Notes: generated by a model from the letters alone, not told the origin. A stretch of DNA of 64,000 nt from Dysosmobacter welbionis (GCF_005121165.3 NZ_CP034413.3:868001-932000), one strand, 5' to 3'; shown: positions 8,593 to 17,956, counted from the stretch's first letter. Made by a program: numbers and translations.

Positions 8593-10533
8593 GTGGAGAT
8601 ATTGAATTGGAAAGACGTTCAGCATGTCAACGATATCTGTGTTATGGCCCCGACCCTACAGTTGGCGGAAAAAGCTGAGATGCTGATCAAACAGGAGAAT
8701 TATCAGAACATTGATGTAGTGGTGGCCGCCAGCGGCCGCCAGGAGACGGTCAAGTGTGCACAGACGCTGGCAGCTGCGGGTGCCGAAATCATTATCACCC
8801 GCAAAGGGACCCGCCGGATCGTGGAAGAGGTCACCAACCTGAAAGTCGTGAGCCTGAACAACTCCCTCTCTGACTATCTTTGGATGCTGAAGGAGCGTGG
8901 TCTGCACACACCTGGACTGATTGCTTTTTTTTCCTATGATCCCATGAGTTCTGATATTCTGCAGATGTGTGAGATGCTGGAGGTGCAGACAAAGAACTAC
9001 ATCTTCAAAAGCTTTGCCGACTGCCGGGGCTGCGTGGAGCGTGCCCTGAAAGACGGCGCGGTGTTTAGTGTGGGCGGTGCCTGGACCGATCCGTGGGCCA
9101 AAAGGTTGGGACTTCCCCATGTGATCGTGGAAAATTCCGTGGAGACCATTCTCAATGCACTGGAGAGTGCCACTCAGTTGCGCCGTGTCCAGGTGGAGGA
9201 AGCAGAAAAACAGTGCCTCTTTAAGACTCAATCAGAGATGTATCAGGCAGTACTGGACTTCACGCATGACGCCATCCTGGCCATTGATGAAAACGGCCGG
9301 ATTCAGGTCCTCAATCCTCCGGCAGAGCGGATCATGGGCTGCCGGGCCGCGGATTCCGTGGGACAGCCGGTGGAGGCGGTCCTGCCCAATACCCTTCTGC
9401 CGGATGTGCTGGAGAGCGGCGAGAAGCAGCTGGACCAGATCATGCAGATCCACCAGACCCTGTGCAACACCAACCGGATCCCTATCCTGGTGGACGGCCA
9501 GCGCCGGGGCGTAGTGGCCACCTTTCAGGACGTGAAGCAGCTGCAGAACAGCGAACAGAAGATCCGCCTCAAGTTGCACGAAAAGGGCTTGGTGGCCAAG
9601 TACGCCTTCAACGATATCCTGGGGGACTCCCCAGCCATCCGCAGCACCATCCAGATTGCCCGGAGCTATGCCGCCTCCCGTGCCTCCGTGCTGATTCTGG
9701 GGGAGACCGGCACCGGCAAGGAGCTGTTCGCCCAGTCCATCCACAACGCCAGTGACCGCCGGGACGGCCCCTTTGTGGCCATCAACTGCGCCGCTATCAG
9801 CAACAGCCTGCTGGAGAGCGAGCTGTTCGGCTATGAGGCCGGGTCCTTTACCGGCGCCTCCCGGGGCGGCCGGGAGGGCGTGTTTGAACTGGCCCACGGC
9901 GGTACCCTGTTTCTGGACGAGATCGGCGAGATCCCCCGGGAGACCCAGGTGGAGCTGCTGCGGGTCCTGCAGGAAAAAGAGATCCGCCGGGTGGGCGGAA
10001 GCCGGGTGATCCCTGTGGACGTGCGCATCATCGCCGCCACCAACAAGGATCTGCTGCAGGAGACCGTGGAAGGCCGCTTCCGGGAGGACCTGTATTACCG
10101 TCTGGACGTGCTGGACCTGAAGCTCCCGCCTCTGCGGGAGCGGGGTGACGATGTGAAGATCTTAGGCCTCCATCTGTTCCGCCAGCTGCCCGGCGGCAAG
10201 GACCCCATCATGCAGAGCCAGTTCTTGTATCTGCTTGAACAGGCCGGTCCCTATCAGTGGTACGGCAATATCCGGGAGCTACAAAACTTTGTGGAGCGGG
10301 CCAATATTCTGATGAGGAACGCCGGAGCCTCCTCCGTGACGGTGTCGGATATTCTGCGCCGCCGCGCTGAGCCTGCGCCGGAACCCTGCCAGGAAACGGA
10401 ATCACGTGACCGCCGCGCCATCGAGGCCGCTCTGCACAACCACCCCGGCTCTATGGCGGATGCCGCCAGAAGCCTTGGCTGCAGTCGACAAACTCTATGG
10501 CGGAAGATGAAAAAATACGGCATCCAACGGTGA
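8593..10533 (+). CDS. Sigma54-dependent activator with PrpR-type sensor domain
   Basis: 646 aa. N-terminal PrpR_N-like ligand-binding domain (~15-180), PAS domain (~215-310), AAA+ domain with Walker A GETGTGKE (~370), GSFTGA sigma54 loop (~417), Walker B FLDEIGEI (~440), and a Fis-type HTH at the C-terminus (~610-643). PrpR_N domains bind small acids such as 2-methylcitrate, so this is a likely direct sensor of the pathway substrate or intermediate. A GTG start at 8593 is preferred (AGAGAGG 7 nt upstream); the frame is open to 8488 but without a ribosome site. It precedes the DASS gene, whose sigma54 promoter lies 200 bp downstream of the stop. Confidence 0.9.
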   Translation: MEILNWKDVQHVNDICVMAPTLQLAEKAEMLIKQENYQNIDVVVAASGRQETVKCAQTLAAAGAEIIITRKGTRRIVEEVTNLKVVSLNNSLSDYLWMLKERGLHTPGLIAFFSYDPMSSDILQMCEMLEVQTKNYIFKSFADCRGCVERALKDGAVFSVGGAWTDPWAKRLGLPHVIVENSVETILNALESATQLRRVQVEEAEKQCLFKTQSEMYQAVLDFTHDAILAIDENGRIQVLNPPAERIMGCRAADSVGQPVEAVLPNTLLPDVLESGEKQLDQIMQIHQTLCNTNRIPILVDGQRRGVVATFQDVKQLQNSEQKIRLKLHEKGLVAKYAFNDILGDSPAIRSTIQIARSYAASRASVLILGETGTGKELFAQSIHNASDRRDGPFVAINCAAISNSLLESELFGYEAGSFTGASRGGREGVFELAHGGTLFLDEIGEIPRETQVELLRVLQEKEIRRVGGSRVIPVDVRIIAATNKDLLQETVEGRFREDLYYRLDVLDLKLPPLRERGDDVKILGLHLFRQLPGGKDPIMQSQFLYLLEQAGPYQWYGNIRELQNFVERANILMRNAGASSVTVSDILRRRAEPAPEPCQETESRDRRAIEAALHNHPGSMADAARSLGCSRQTLWRKMKKYGIQR

Positions 10534-10607
10534 TCGTTTCATTTTCTGCTGCGCCTTTAACCGTTTGCAACACACGTTTAACAAATCGCGTTACACTCCC
10601 CCGGCCA

Positions 10608-10651
10608 AACGCCTTGTCTGCCTATTTTCATTCGCGGGCAAGGCGTTTTTT
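10608..10651 (+). terminator. Terminator after the PrpR-type activator
   Basis: AACGCCTTG (10608-10616) pairs with CAAGGCGTT (10639-10647), followed by a T run. The loop is long (22 nt) but the 9-bp stem is perfect. Confidence 0.65.
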
Positions 10652-10732
10652 GTGCATTTTTACCCCCTTTTTGTAAATTTTCTACAGCTTTTTCAAACAT
10701 TTAGTCAAATATATGAATTTTCCCCGAAGGAT

Positions 10733-10748
10733 TGGCACATTTTTTGCT
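10733..10748 (+). promoter_or_regulatory. Sigma54 promoter for the DASS transporter gene
   Basis: TGGCAC-ATTTT-TTGCT, a perfect -24/-12 element with the required spacing, 101 nt upstream of the ATG at 10850. Its position right after a sigma54 activator gene supports it. Confidence 0.9.
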
Positions 10749-10849
10749 ATATCTGTAATAATAGCTTTTGACGTCGTGGGCGAGCTGCGTCTGGGCAGGT
10801 CACAGGGGATCCTGTGGCAAGACTCTACTATCTTTTAGGAGGAGATTCC

Positions 10850-12295
10850 ATGGGTAAAACAAAAGTCCAAAAGATCGGCTTCCTTGTCGGCATCGTTGCC
10901 ATGCTGGTCATCGGCTTCATGCCGACGCCTGAAGGGCTGTCGCTGGTGGGGCAGCGGGTGCTGGCCGTCACCGTACTGATGGTGGTCTTTTGGATCACTG
11001 AGGCCATGCCGATCCCGTTCACAGCGCTGTTGCCGATCTTCCTGTTCCCGGTAATGCAAATCACCGGCTCCAAGGGACAGAATGACATCACGCTGTTCGC
11101 GCACTATGCCTACTCCACCTGCTACCTGCTGGTGGGCGTGGGCTTCCTGTCCGGCGCCATGGTGAAGCACGGCCTGCACAAGCGTATTGCTCTGGGCATC
11201 GTCAGCAAGGTCGGCAAGAAGCCCACCACTCTGATCCTGGGATTCATCATTGCCGTAGGCTTTGTGTCCATGTGGATGTCCAACACGACCGCCACTGTCA
11301 TGATGCTGCCTGTAGCTCTGGCTATTTCCAGCACCTTGGGCGATAATGCCGCCGGTCTAAAGAAAGCCATGGTCCTGGCCATCCCCTACGCCGCCACCAT
11401 CGGCGGCATGGCAACTGTCATCGGCACCACCACCAACCCCACCGGCATCGGCCTGATCCGTGAGACCATTGGCATCGACATCGACTTTCTGGACTGGATG
11501 AAGATCGGCCTGCCTTTCACCGTCATCCTGATCCCCTTCTTCTGGCTCTATATGGTGAAGTTCTTCAAGGTCGACAAGATGCCCCCTACTGACATCTCCA
11601 TCGCCCGCAGGCAGTATGAGGAACTGGGGCCCATGAACAAGGGCGAGAAGTGGGTTGCCGCCATCTTCGTTCTGTGTGTCATCCTGTGGGTCACCCGTTC
11701 TCTGGTCTGGGGTGACTGGTTCCCCTATGCCACGGATGAAACTATCGCCATGTTCGGTGCAATCTTGGTTATGATTGCACCTATGGATTATAAGAAAGGT
11801 GAGTACGTCTGCGACTGGAAGACCGGCTTCAATGACATCCCCTGGAACGCCGTTATTCTGCTGGGCGGCTCCATGGTCATGGGCAACGCCTTCCGGGATG
11901 CCGGTTGCGCGGAGTGGATCGCCAATATGCTCTCCGGCTTGGCGGGCATGAACTCCATCCTGATTGTAATTCTGGTTGGTATTGTCACCGCTGTTCTCAC
12001 TGAACTGACTACCAACGCCGTGGTCGTGGCCGCCTTTATCCCGGTCCTGGCCGGTGTGGGCGAGGCTATCGGAGTCAGTCCCTTTGCCATGATGATCGCC
12101 TGCATGTTGGCCTGCAACTTTGCTTTCATGCTGCCTCCCGGAACGCCCCCCAACGCCATTGCTTATGGCTCCGGCGAAATCGAGCTGAAAGATATGTTGA
12201 AATGCGGCCTTGGCCTGAAGCTCATCGCTCTGATCATCTTCCCCATCGTTCTGTATTTCATCACCATGGGCATCTTCGGTGTCGGCACGGTTTGA
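10850..12295 (+). CDS. DASS (SLC13) family divalent-anion:sodium symporter
   Basis: 481-aa membrane protein with the paired hairpin/ligand motifs of the family: MSNTTATVMMLP in the first half and LTTNAVVVAAFIP in the second, plus TTTNPTGIGLIRE. DASS carriers import succinate, malate, citrate, tartrate and similar acids with sodium. Start at 10850 from AGGAGGAG, 6 nt upstream. Transcribed alone from the sigma54 promoter at 10733 and ended by the hairpin at 12318. It is the best candidate for uptake of the diacid used by the neighbouring enzymes. Confidence 0.92.
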   Translation: MGKTKVQKIGFLVGIVAMLVIGFMPTPEGLSLVGQRVLAVTVLMVVFWITEAMPIPFTALLPIFLFPVMQITGSKGQNDITLFAHYAYSTCYLLVGVGFLSGAMVKHGLHKRIALGIVSKVGKKPTTLILGFIIAVGFVSMWMSNTTATVMMLPVALAISSTLGDNAAGLKKAMVLAIPYAATIGGMATVIGTTTNPTGIGLIRETIGIDIDFLDWMKIGLPFTVILIPFFWLYMVKFFKVDKMPPTDISIARRQYEELGPMNKGEKWVAAIFVLCVILWVTRSLVWGDWFPYATDETIAMFGAILVMIAPMDYKKGEYVCDWKTGFNDIPWNAVILLGGSMVMGNAFRDAGCAEWIANMLSGLAGMNSILIVILVGIVTAVLTELTTNAVVVAAFIPVLAGVGEAIGVSPFAMMIACMLACNFAFMLPPGTPPNAIAYGSGEIELKDMLKCGLGLKLIALIIFPIVLYFITMGIFGVGTV

Positions 12296-12317
12296 CCGTC
12301 CCTGGTACATCTGTCAC

Positions 12318-12350
12318 AAGGGCTCCGCACAGTATGTGCGGAGCCCTTTC
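12318..12350 (+). terminator. Rho-independent terminator of the DASS gene
   Basis: A perfect 14-bp stem (12318-12331 with 12335-12348) with a 3-nt loop (GTA), ending TTTCC. Confidence 0.8.
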
Positions 12351-12647
12351 CTGTCCCCCCGCTCCTCCGCTCCAGCGATCCAGCTGCTGGAGTTCACAGG
12401 CACAGCACAGGTGTGCGGACCGATCCACACCGTCTCTTCCAGCTGTCTCACAGGCGGCCTCAGGAGAATCATAGGGTACATACACCCCGAGTACAGAGTC
12501 TGTAATCCCCAGGGCCAGCCCGTCCAAAGCCCTGTGCGTCAGCCCTTTCTCGTGCGATCCCCCTGTGTTCTTCTCTCTGTACGGGCTCTGCGTAAGCCGC
12601 CGCAGAATCCCCGCCTGCATCTTCTTCGCCCAGCCCTGCAGAAAAAC
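12351..12647. other. Intergenic stretch with no recognisable gene
   Basis: About 300 bp between two terminators. A minus-strand open frame exists, but it has no family features and runs through both terminators. I see nothing supportable. Confidence 0.6.
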
Positions 12648-12677
12648 CCCGCCCCCTTCCATTTGGGAAGGGGGCGG
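12648..12677 (-). terminator. Terminator of the lyase/CoA-transferase operon
   Basis: The G/C-rich stem CCCGCCCCCTTCC with GGAAGGGGGCGGG is followed on the minus strand by a TTTTT run; 23 nt past the stop of the lyase gene. Confidence 0.85.
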
Positions 12678-12699
12678 GAAGGAGTGTGTGTTAGATGAC

Positions 12700-13614
12700 T
12701 TATCGCTCAGGCTTGCAGGGAGTCTCTTTTTCTACATGGATATGGTGGCCGCTGTATGTACCAGGGATGGCCTGCATCTGGGCCTTCGCAGCAGCCAGCA
12801 GCTTGGAGAAGGAAATGCCAGTGTCGCAGCCCATCTCATTGAGAGTCCACACCACATCCTCTGTGGACAGATTTCCAGAGGCACCGGGGGCAAAGGGGCA
12901 GCCTCCCAGACCACCCAGAGCAGCCTGCACCTTGGTAACCCCCATATCCATGGCCGCCAGGGTGTTGGCCATGCCCAGGCCGCGGGTATCATGGAAGTGG
13001 ACCATCAGATCCAGACCGGGATATGCGTTCTTCACGGCGCCGATCACTGCGCGCACCTGGGCGGGATCGGCAATGCCGATAGTATCGCACAGGCAGCAGG
13101 TCTTCATACCGGCGTCCACATAGTCTTTCAGAAAATTTACCGCGGCGGAGGGATTGTCGTATTTCCCCTCAAAGGGACAGCCAAAGGTGGTGGCCAGATC
13201 CACGATGATGTCCAGGTCGGGATAGGCAGCCCGGATTTCCTTGTACGCCTCCAGAGACTGCTCGTGGGTGCGGTTGATGTTGGCCTTGTTATGGCTCTTG
13301 CTGAGAGAGACCACATAGCACACCCGCCGCAAGCCCAGCTCATAGGCGTTCTGTGCGCCCCGCAGGTTGGGGATCAGTGCGAACAGATCCATGTCTGGAT
13401 ATTTCTCCAGCACCACCCGGGTCACGTCAGCCGCGTCTGCCAGCTGGGGAATGGCCTTGGGGCTGACGAAGGAGGTATACTCGATGTGCTTCACTCCGGC
13501 AGCCACCAGTTGATCGATGACGGTCAGCTTCTGCTCCGTGGTGATCGGGGTGCATTTGACACTCTGGAATCCGTCCCGGGGCCCCACTTCGATGACTTCA
13601 ACTTGCTTGCTCAT
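12700..13614 (-). CDS. HMG-CoA lyase-family enzyme (paralogue 2)
   Basis: 304 aa, the same family and length as the gene at 7471: EVGPRDGFQS, FVSPKAIPQLADA, HFHDTRGLGMAN and GGLGGCPFAPGA with the catalytic Cys near residue 240. It should cleave a 3-hydroxy-3-methylacyl-CoA to acetyl-CoA and a keto acid. GGAGG ribosome site upstream of 13614. It lies 22 nt after the CoA-transferase gene in the same operon, so CoA activation followed by cleavage is the natural reading. (R)-citramalyl-CoA lyase of Chloroflexus and true HMG-CoA lyases belong to this family; sequence alone does not choose between them. Confidence 0.9.
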   Translation of the reverse strand: MSKQVEVIEVGPRDGFQSVKCTPITTEQKLTVIDQLVAAGVKHIEYTSFVSPKAIPQLADAADVTRVVLEKYPDMDLFALIPNLRGAQNAYELGLRRVCYVVSLSKSHNKANINRTHEQSLEAYKEIRAAYPDLDIIVDLATTFGCPFEGKYDNPSAAVNFLKDYVDAGMKTCCLCDTIGIADPAQVRAVIGAVKNAYPGLDLMVHFHDTRGLGMANTLAAMDMGVTKVQAALGGLGGCPFAPGASGNLSTEDVVWTLNEMGCDTGISFSKLLAAAKAQMQAIPGTYSGHHIHVEKETPCKPER

Positions 13615-13636
13615 GACAGGAAATCCTCCTCTAAAA

Positions 13637-14835
13637 TCAGATAACGCCTTTCTCCTTCAGCTCGGTCAGTTTGGCCTCGTCGAAGTCCAGCATCTCACCG
13701 TAGATCGCGGCATTGTCCTCGCCAAGCAGGGGCGCCCCCTTTCTGGGGCAGGACTTGGTGCGGGTCAGCTTCTGGGCCATGGCCGTGATCTGCAGCTTGC
13801 CCATGCCGGGCTGGTCGATCTCCGGGAACATTCCGCGGTCGCCGGCGATCTGGGGGTCCTTCACCAGACGGTCAATAGTGTTCACCGGACAGGCCGGGCA
13901 GCCGGCGTCATTGAGCATCTTGTCGATTTCGTCAATGGTATGGTTTCTGGTCCAACTGCTGATGATCTCCCGCAGCTCCTCGTGATTTGCGATGCGCTCC
14001 TGGATGCCTGCAAACTTGGGGGCATCAGCCAGCTCGGGGCTGCCCATCACACTGCACAGGATCTTCCAAAGCTTGGCGTTTCCGGCGGCGATGACCACGT
14101 CGCCGTCACTGGCCGGGAACACATCATAGGGATAGGTGGACTCATAACGGTTGCCGATCCGCTGGGGATACGGCCGGTAGACTGATAGATCATGGTGATA
14201 TTCTCCATAGCGGAGGCCACAGAGTCCACCAGTGCCACGTCGACCTTTTCACCCAGACCTGTCCTCTGCTTGTTCACCAGGGCCGCCAGCACGCCGACGG
14301 TCAGGTTCAGCCCTCCCAGCACGTCGCCCATGGGGGTGCCGCAGCGGGTGGCAGGGCCGCCAGGCCAGCCGGTGGTGCTCATCAGTCCGCCCATGGCCTG
14401 ACCTACAATATCATAACCCGCACGCTTGCTGTATGGGCCTGTGTGGCCGAAGCCGGAGCAAGCGCCATAGATGATGCCGGGGTTGATCTCCTTCAGCACA
14501 TCATATCCCAGGCCCAGCTTCTCCATGGTGCCGGGACGGTAGTTCTCGATCACCACGTCGGCCTTCTTCACCATCTCCTTGAAGATCTCCTTGGCCTCGG
14601 GGGCTTTCAGGTTCAGGGTGACGCCCATCTTACTGCGGTTAAAGTTGGCAAAGTAAACGCTTTGATCATTGATAAAGGGGCCCATGCTCCGACTGTCATC
14701 ACCCTTGCCAGGCTGCTCGACCTTGATAACCGTAGCGCCCATATCCGCCAGCAGCGCACCGCAGTAGGGCCCTGCCAACACGCGGGTCAGATCCAGAATA
14801 ACAATGCCTTCCAGCAGGCCTTTTTCGTGCTCCAT
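13637..14835 (-). pseudogene. CaiB/BaiF (class III) CoA transferase, frameshifted
   Basis: About 400 residues in total. The first part (14047-14835) has LDLTRVLAGPYCGALLADMG, IENYRPGTMEKLGLGY and GTPMGDVLGG with the catalytic Asp at residue 171. The C-terminal third (13637-14122, VFPASDGDVVIAAGNAKLW onward) is in another frame. Adding one base in the GGGG run at 14164-14167 restores a natural GRIPQRIGNRYEST junction. Class III enzymes move CoA between carboxylates through an aspartyl-CoA intermediate; the Chloroflexus citramalate CoA transferase is a relative. Start at 14835 (AAGGAAGG). Transcribed from the sigma54 promoter at 14932 together with the lyase. Confidence 0.87.
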
Positions 14836-14931
14836 GATAAACCTTCCTTTTCCGTCAATAATATGCCTTCAGAATTGGCCTATCGCTCTGGGGGCGAGAC
14901 CAGAGGAGGGCCTTATCCTATCGGGATATTA

Positions 14932-14947
14932 AGCAATTTTTGTGCCA
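14932..14947 (-). promoter_or_regulatory. Sigma54 promoter for the CoA-transferase/lyase operon
   Basis: Minus strand TGGCAC-AAAAA-TTGCT, a perfect -24/-12 element 97 nt upstream of the start at 14835. Confidence 0.9.
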
Positions 14948-15053
14948 ACATTTTGGAGCAGCCCAGACGTCGTAATACCACAGATATCGGTCTGTTTTTT
15001 TGAACCGTCCGCTATCAAGCTGCTAATTTGTATCAGTAAGTATTAAATGTACC

Positions 15054-15078
15054 GTAACATATTGTTACATCCCGTAAC
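15054..15078. promoter_or_regulatory. Candidate enhancer (UAS) for the sigma54 promoter at 14932
   Basis: GTAACATATTGTTAC (15054-15068), a perfect GTAACA-TAT-TGTTAC repeat, plus a third GTAAC at 15074. It lies about 110 bp upstream of the sigma54 promoter, a normal enhancer distance. The most likely binder is the PrpR-type activator. Confidence 0.6.
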
Positions 15079-15606
15079 ACTTCAAGAAGACCTACTGCGG
15101 AGCCAAATTTTCCGGTCGGATGCGCCTATCGTCCGCAGCTTTCAACTCCTGAGAGCATGGCGTTCATGCGCCTGGGAAATGCCACATTCGCTCCCATCTG
15201 GTTCTATTGGCAGTCATGCCGATATCTGAGCAATGTTCCGGTCGATAGAATGCTGCTCCTTTATTTTACAGTAGATATTGAAATGAAGAAAATAGCGCCT
15301 CATCCGCCTTCTCCCCCACCAACCTGCGGCTCTTCCTTGATCATTCCTGGAATTATGTGGTGCCAGACATTGATCTCTCTGGCTGAATGAGCTATCAGTG
15401 TCGACAGGTTCTTCACACAGCTCCTCTCAATTTGCAGCCTGCTGCCGGCAACATACAACTGCATTTTTGACAAACTTTTCCCGCTGAGATGGGCGAGCCC
15501 TTGCCCTCATTTCCCAAACTTATCGGGAATACTTTTTCCGCTCGTTTATAGCGGTTTTCGGCGCTTTTTAATTTGTTTCACTTACTCTTTGACGCTCTTA
15601 TCTCCG
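15079..15606. other. Intergenic stretch between the catabolic cluster and the island
   Basis: About 530 bp with only short open frames that lack ribosome sites or family features. I see no gene or RNA that I can support here. Confidence 0.6.
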
Positions 15607-15656
15607 CTGTTTCCGAGTGTTCCGGAGCCGTATGTGGTAATCTATGTGGTCAAAAA
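15607..15656 (+). repeat. Left flanking repeat of the island (TGTGGT pair)
   Basis: Holds GCTGTTTCC, TGTTCC, then TGTGGTAA (15633) and TGTGGTCA (15645) with a 12-bp period, in the same order and spacing as the copy at 42305-42354. By eye the two ~50-bp stretches share roughly 70% of positions. Candidate attachment or integrase arm-site region. Confidence 0.55.
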
Positions 15657-15711
15657 CGCTTCCCGCCCGGTTTCCGGTGAACTGTCACCGGGGCCGGACG
15701 GGAAGCGTTTT
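15653..15711. terminator. Large nested hairpin
   Basis: An 18-bp outer stem (15653-15670 with 15694-15711) starts AAAACGCTTCCCG and ends CGGGAAGCGTTTT. It encloses a second stem CCGGTGA-ACTG-TCACCGG. A/T ends on both sides suggest a bidirectional terminator. Confidence 0.7.
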
Positions 15712-15775
15712 GTGTTTCAAATCGTCTGCATTGTAACTCTGCGGAGGGTGTTATGCAAGTGGTTTCTGCAAGGGT

Positions 15776-15810
15776 GCGGCTCAAAGGTTGAGCCGCTATA
15801 GACAAAGAAT
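15776..15810 (+). repeat. Intergenic hairpin + ATAGACAAAGAAT motif, copy 1
   Basis: GCGGCTCAA-AGG-TTGAGCCGC (9-bp perfect stem) followed directly by TATAGACAAAGAAT. Related copies are at 17095, 29454, 41884, 56036 and 57548. Confidence 0.7.
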
Positions 15811-15878
15811 AGGCAGGAAGATAAGCGAGGTACTTTTCGTGCTCCCTGAGTATAAATTCCTTAATACAGGCATAATAG

Positions 15879-15938
15879 TAAGGGATTTATGGCACAGTCT
15901 ATTGACTATTCCCTTATTTCGTATTACTATTTAAGGGA
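15879..15938. promoter_or_regulatory. Inverted repeat before the Fic gene
   Basis: TAAGGGA (15879) and TCCCTTA (15910), with a further TTAAGGGA at 15931, in the ~80 bp before the start codon at 15959. Possible operator for self-control of the Fic gene. Confidence 0.4.
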
Positions 15939-15958
15939 AAGCGAATGGAGGTGAGGGA

Positions 15959-17005
15959 ATGAGAACCTTCAATTACTCTGCAATTAAGGAACAGAAGTGG
16001 GACTCGGATGTTCTTGGCCTAATTGCGGCCATATACAAGGAAGCCGGAAAGCAAGAATTGTATTTGAAGCAGCGTCCGGAGGAACTTGAAAAGCTCGTGG
16101 AGATTGCCAAGATACAGAGCACTGAGGCATCGAATGCCATCGAGGGCATCGTCACCACGAGTACCCGAATCCGGCAGCTCGTCGAGGAGAAAACCACGCC
16201 GAGGAACCGAGATGAGCAGGAGATCGCTGGATACCGCGATGTGCTGAGTATCATTCATGAGAGCTTTGACGCGATACCAATTACGCAGAACTATATCCTG
16301 CAGCTTCACAAAATCCTGTACAGCCACATGAATAACCCGCTTGCGGGCCGCACAAAAAGCGTGCAGAATTATATCACTGCCACCTATCCGGACGGTCATG
16401 TGAAAACGCTGTTCACGCCGCTTGCCCCTTATGAAACGCCGGAAGCGCTGGACAGAATCTGCGAGGAATACAACCGTGTGATTGGAAATATGGAGCTGGA
16501 GCCGTTGATTGCAATCCCGGTTTTCATCCATGACTTCCTGTGCATTCATCCGTTTAATGACGGCAACGGAAGAATGAGCAGATTGCTCACAACGCTGCTT
16601 TTGTACCGGAGCGGATTTTATGTCGGCAAGTATATCTCACTTGAAGCCAAAATCGCCAAAAACAAGGATTTGTACTATGATGCGCTTGCACAGGCGCAAA
16701 CCGGCTGGCACGAAGGCACAGAGGATGTAGTGCCTTTCATCAAGTATCTGCTCGGGACAATTCTTGCGGCGTATAAGGACTTTGAGGATCGCATGGCGCT
16801 TGTGGAAACCAAGCTGCCCGCACTGGAAATGGTGCGCAGAGCAAGCAAGAATAGAATCGGGCGGTTTAATAAGCAGGACATCCGGGAGCTCTGCCCGACG
16901 CTCAGCGACAGTTCCATTGAGGGTGCTCTGCGGAAGTTAGTCGCCGTTGGTGAACTGAAAAAAGAAGGAAAAGGTAAAAACACCTGCTATTTCAGACTGA
17001 ATTAA
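15959..17005 (+). CDS. Fic family protein (class II-like, with C-terminal winged-helix region)
   Basis: 348 aa. The Fic catalytic motif HPFNDGNGRMSR is complete (~198-209), and an N-terminal inhibitory-helix motif ending in AIEG (~55-62) should block the ATP site until relieved. Fic enzymes transfer AMP (or another nucleotide part) to a hydroxyl on a target protein. The last ~70 residues (KNRIGRFNKQDIRELCPTLS onward) look like a small winged-helix domain, common in this Fic group and able to bind DNA. Preceded by an inverted repeat and followed by a strong terminator, so it is a single-gene unit. The target is unknown. Toxin/antitoxin or regulatory roles are possible. Confidence 0.92.
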   Translation: MRTFNYSAIKEQKWDSDVLGLIAAIYKEAGKQELYLKQRPEELEKLVEIAKIQSTEASNAIEGIVTTSTRIRQLVEEKTTPRNRDEQEIAGYRDVLSIIHESFDAIPITQNYILQLHKILYSHMNNPLAGRTKSVQNYITATYPDGHVKTLFTPLAPYETPEALDRICEEYNRVIGNMELEPLIAIPVFIHDFLCIHPFNDGNGRMSRLLTTLLLYRSGFYVGKYISLEAKIAKNKDLYYDALAQAQTGWHEGTEDVVPFIKYLLGTILAAYKDFEDRMALVETKLPALEMVRRASKNRIGRFNKQDIRELCPTLSDSSIEGALRKLVAVGELKKEGKGKNTCYFRLN

Positions 17006-17020
17006 ATTTCCGTCAATTAG

Positions 17021-17060
17021 AGGGCCGCACCTGTTCATACGAGCAGGTGCGGCCCTTTTA
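17021..17060 (+). terminator. Terminator of the Fic gene
   Basis: AGGGCCGCACCTG with CAGGTGCGGCCCT (13-bp stem) followed by TTTT. Confidence 0.85.
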
Positions 17061-17094
17061 GTCGCTTTATAGTAGTTGGCGCACAGTTTAAGGG

Positions 17095-17117
17095 TTGAGC
17101 CGCTATAAACAAGGAAT
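17095..17117 (+). repeat. Intergenic ATAGACAA-type motif, copy 2
   Basis: TTGAGCCGC then TATAAACAAGGAAT: the same order as copy 1, but the upstream half of the hairpin is degraded. Confidence 0.6.
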
Positions 17118-17151
17118 ACACCAAAGTCTCCTGCCGGAACACACACTTGCC

Positions 17152-17769
17152 TTACCCGAAGAAATACTGCTTCATATCTGAGACAGCGCCATCCTTATCG
17201 CAGAACCATTCATAATTAGAGAGACAATTTCGGCAGTGAGCAATCACATCGAAGCCGCCGGGTGAATGCCAGTTGTCGGTAATGCTCATGATCTCCAATG
17301 GTTTTCCGCAGGCTGGACATAGTCTGATTTTCCTTGCCTTACGAGTGGCACGCTCTCTCTGTTCTGTCTCAAGTGCATCTAAAAGGTCATGCCAAAGATT
17401 CGGATTCGGCTCGTGTTCTGCGTAATCTTCAAGATGCCGCCTAATCTCATCGGCAGCCAGTACGAGAAACTTATCATCCAGAAGCTGAGTGTGACGCTTG
17501 ATATAATCAGCGACTACCATGGGCATACAAGTATTCCTGCCCATCGCATACCGCATTGCCGACAGCAGAATCAAGCGAAAGTCAGAGTCGCAGATTGGGG
17601 CGAGCAGATCCTGAGGGAACAGCAGAAACTCCTTGCCATTATTCATGCATACGCGCAGCGGCCGCTGTTCTTCCGTTACCAGATTCAGTAGACTGTTAGC
17701 TTGATCCTTCAGCTCATCAATGGTGATCGATTCGTAGTCCTGAAACGGGTTTACTTCATAATTCATCAT
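17152..17769 (-). CDS. Hypothetical protein with zinc-ribbon-like cysteines
   Basis: 205 aa, not recognised. In the C-terminal third a CPACGK pair and a later HCRNC pair (about 40 residues apart) look like a four-Cys zinc site. The N-terminal ~45 residues (ITIDELKDQANSLLNLV then a short beta-hairpin-like stretch) loosely recall Phd/YefM antitoxin folds, but this is weak. GGAGG ribosome site upstream of 17769, with two adjacent ATG codons. It lies between the Fic gene (convergent) and the defence operon (divergent). Confidence 0.75.
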   Translation of the reverse strand: MMNYEVNPFQDYESITIDELKDQANSLLNLVTEEQRPLRVCMNNGKEFLLFPQDLLAPICDSDFRLILLSAMRYAMGRNTCMPMVVADYIKRHTQLLDDKFLVLAADEIRRHLEDYAEHEPNPNLWHDLLDALETEQRERATRKARKIRLCPACGKPLEIMSITDNWHSPGGFDVIAHCRNCLSNYEWFCDKDGAVSDMKQYFFG

Positions 17770-17903
17770 TTAACCTCCAATCAGTTTGTCCTCACGATGA
17801 GGTGTTGGCATTGTAGCTCTGACTGCCCGGAGGTTCAACCGTTTCTTTTGCAGCTCGAAAAGAAATCCAATAGGGTCGGAATTCGTGCGGATTTATCATT
17901 TTC

Positions 17904-17956
17904 TTGCTTTTCCTGCCCAAATGTGCTATCATTATAAACAACGCTGTCAAGTGTTG
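17904..17956 (+). promoter_or_regulatory. Sigma70-type promoter and operator of the defence operon
   Basis: TTGCTT (17904) - 17 nt - TATCAT (17927). Immediately downstream, CAACGCT-GTCA-AGTGTTG (17939-17956, one mismatch) overlaps the expected start point and is a good candidate site for the HTH protein encoded at 18046. Confidence 0.65.

Noticed and set aside
11357-12310. 317-aa minus-strand open frame
   Set aside because: Antisense shadow of the DASS transporter; no motif, no ribosome site.
12261-12662. 133-aa minus-strand open frame
   Set aside because: Crosses two terminators, has no family features and no good ribosome site.
15890-15906. Sigma54 promoter (TGGCAC) before the Fic gene
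   Set aside because: The -12 TTGC element is missing at the required spacing.
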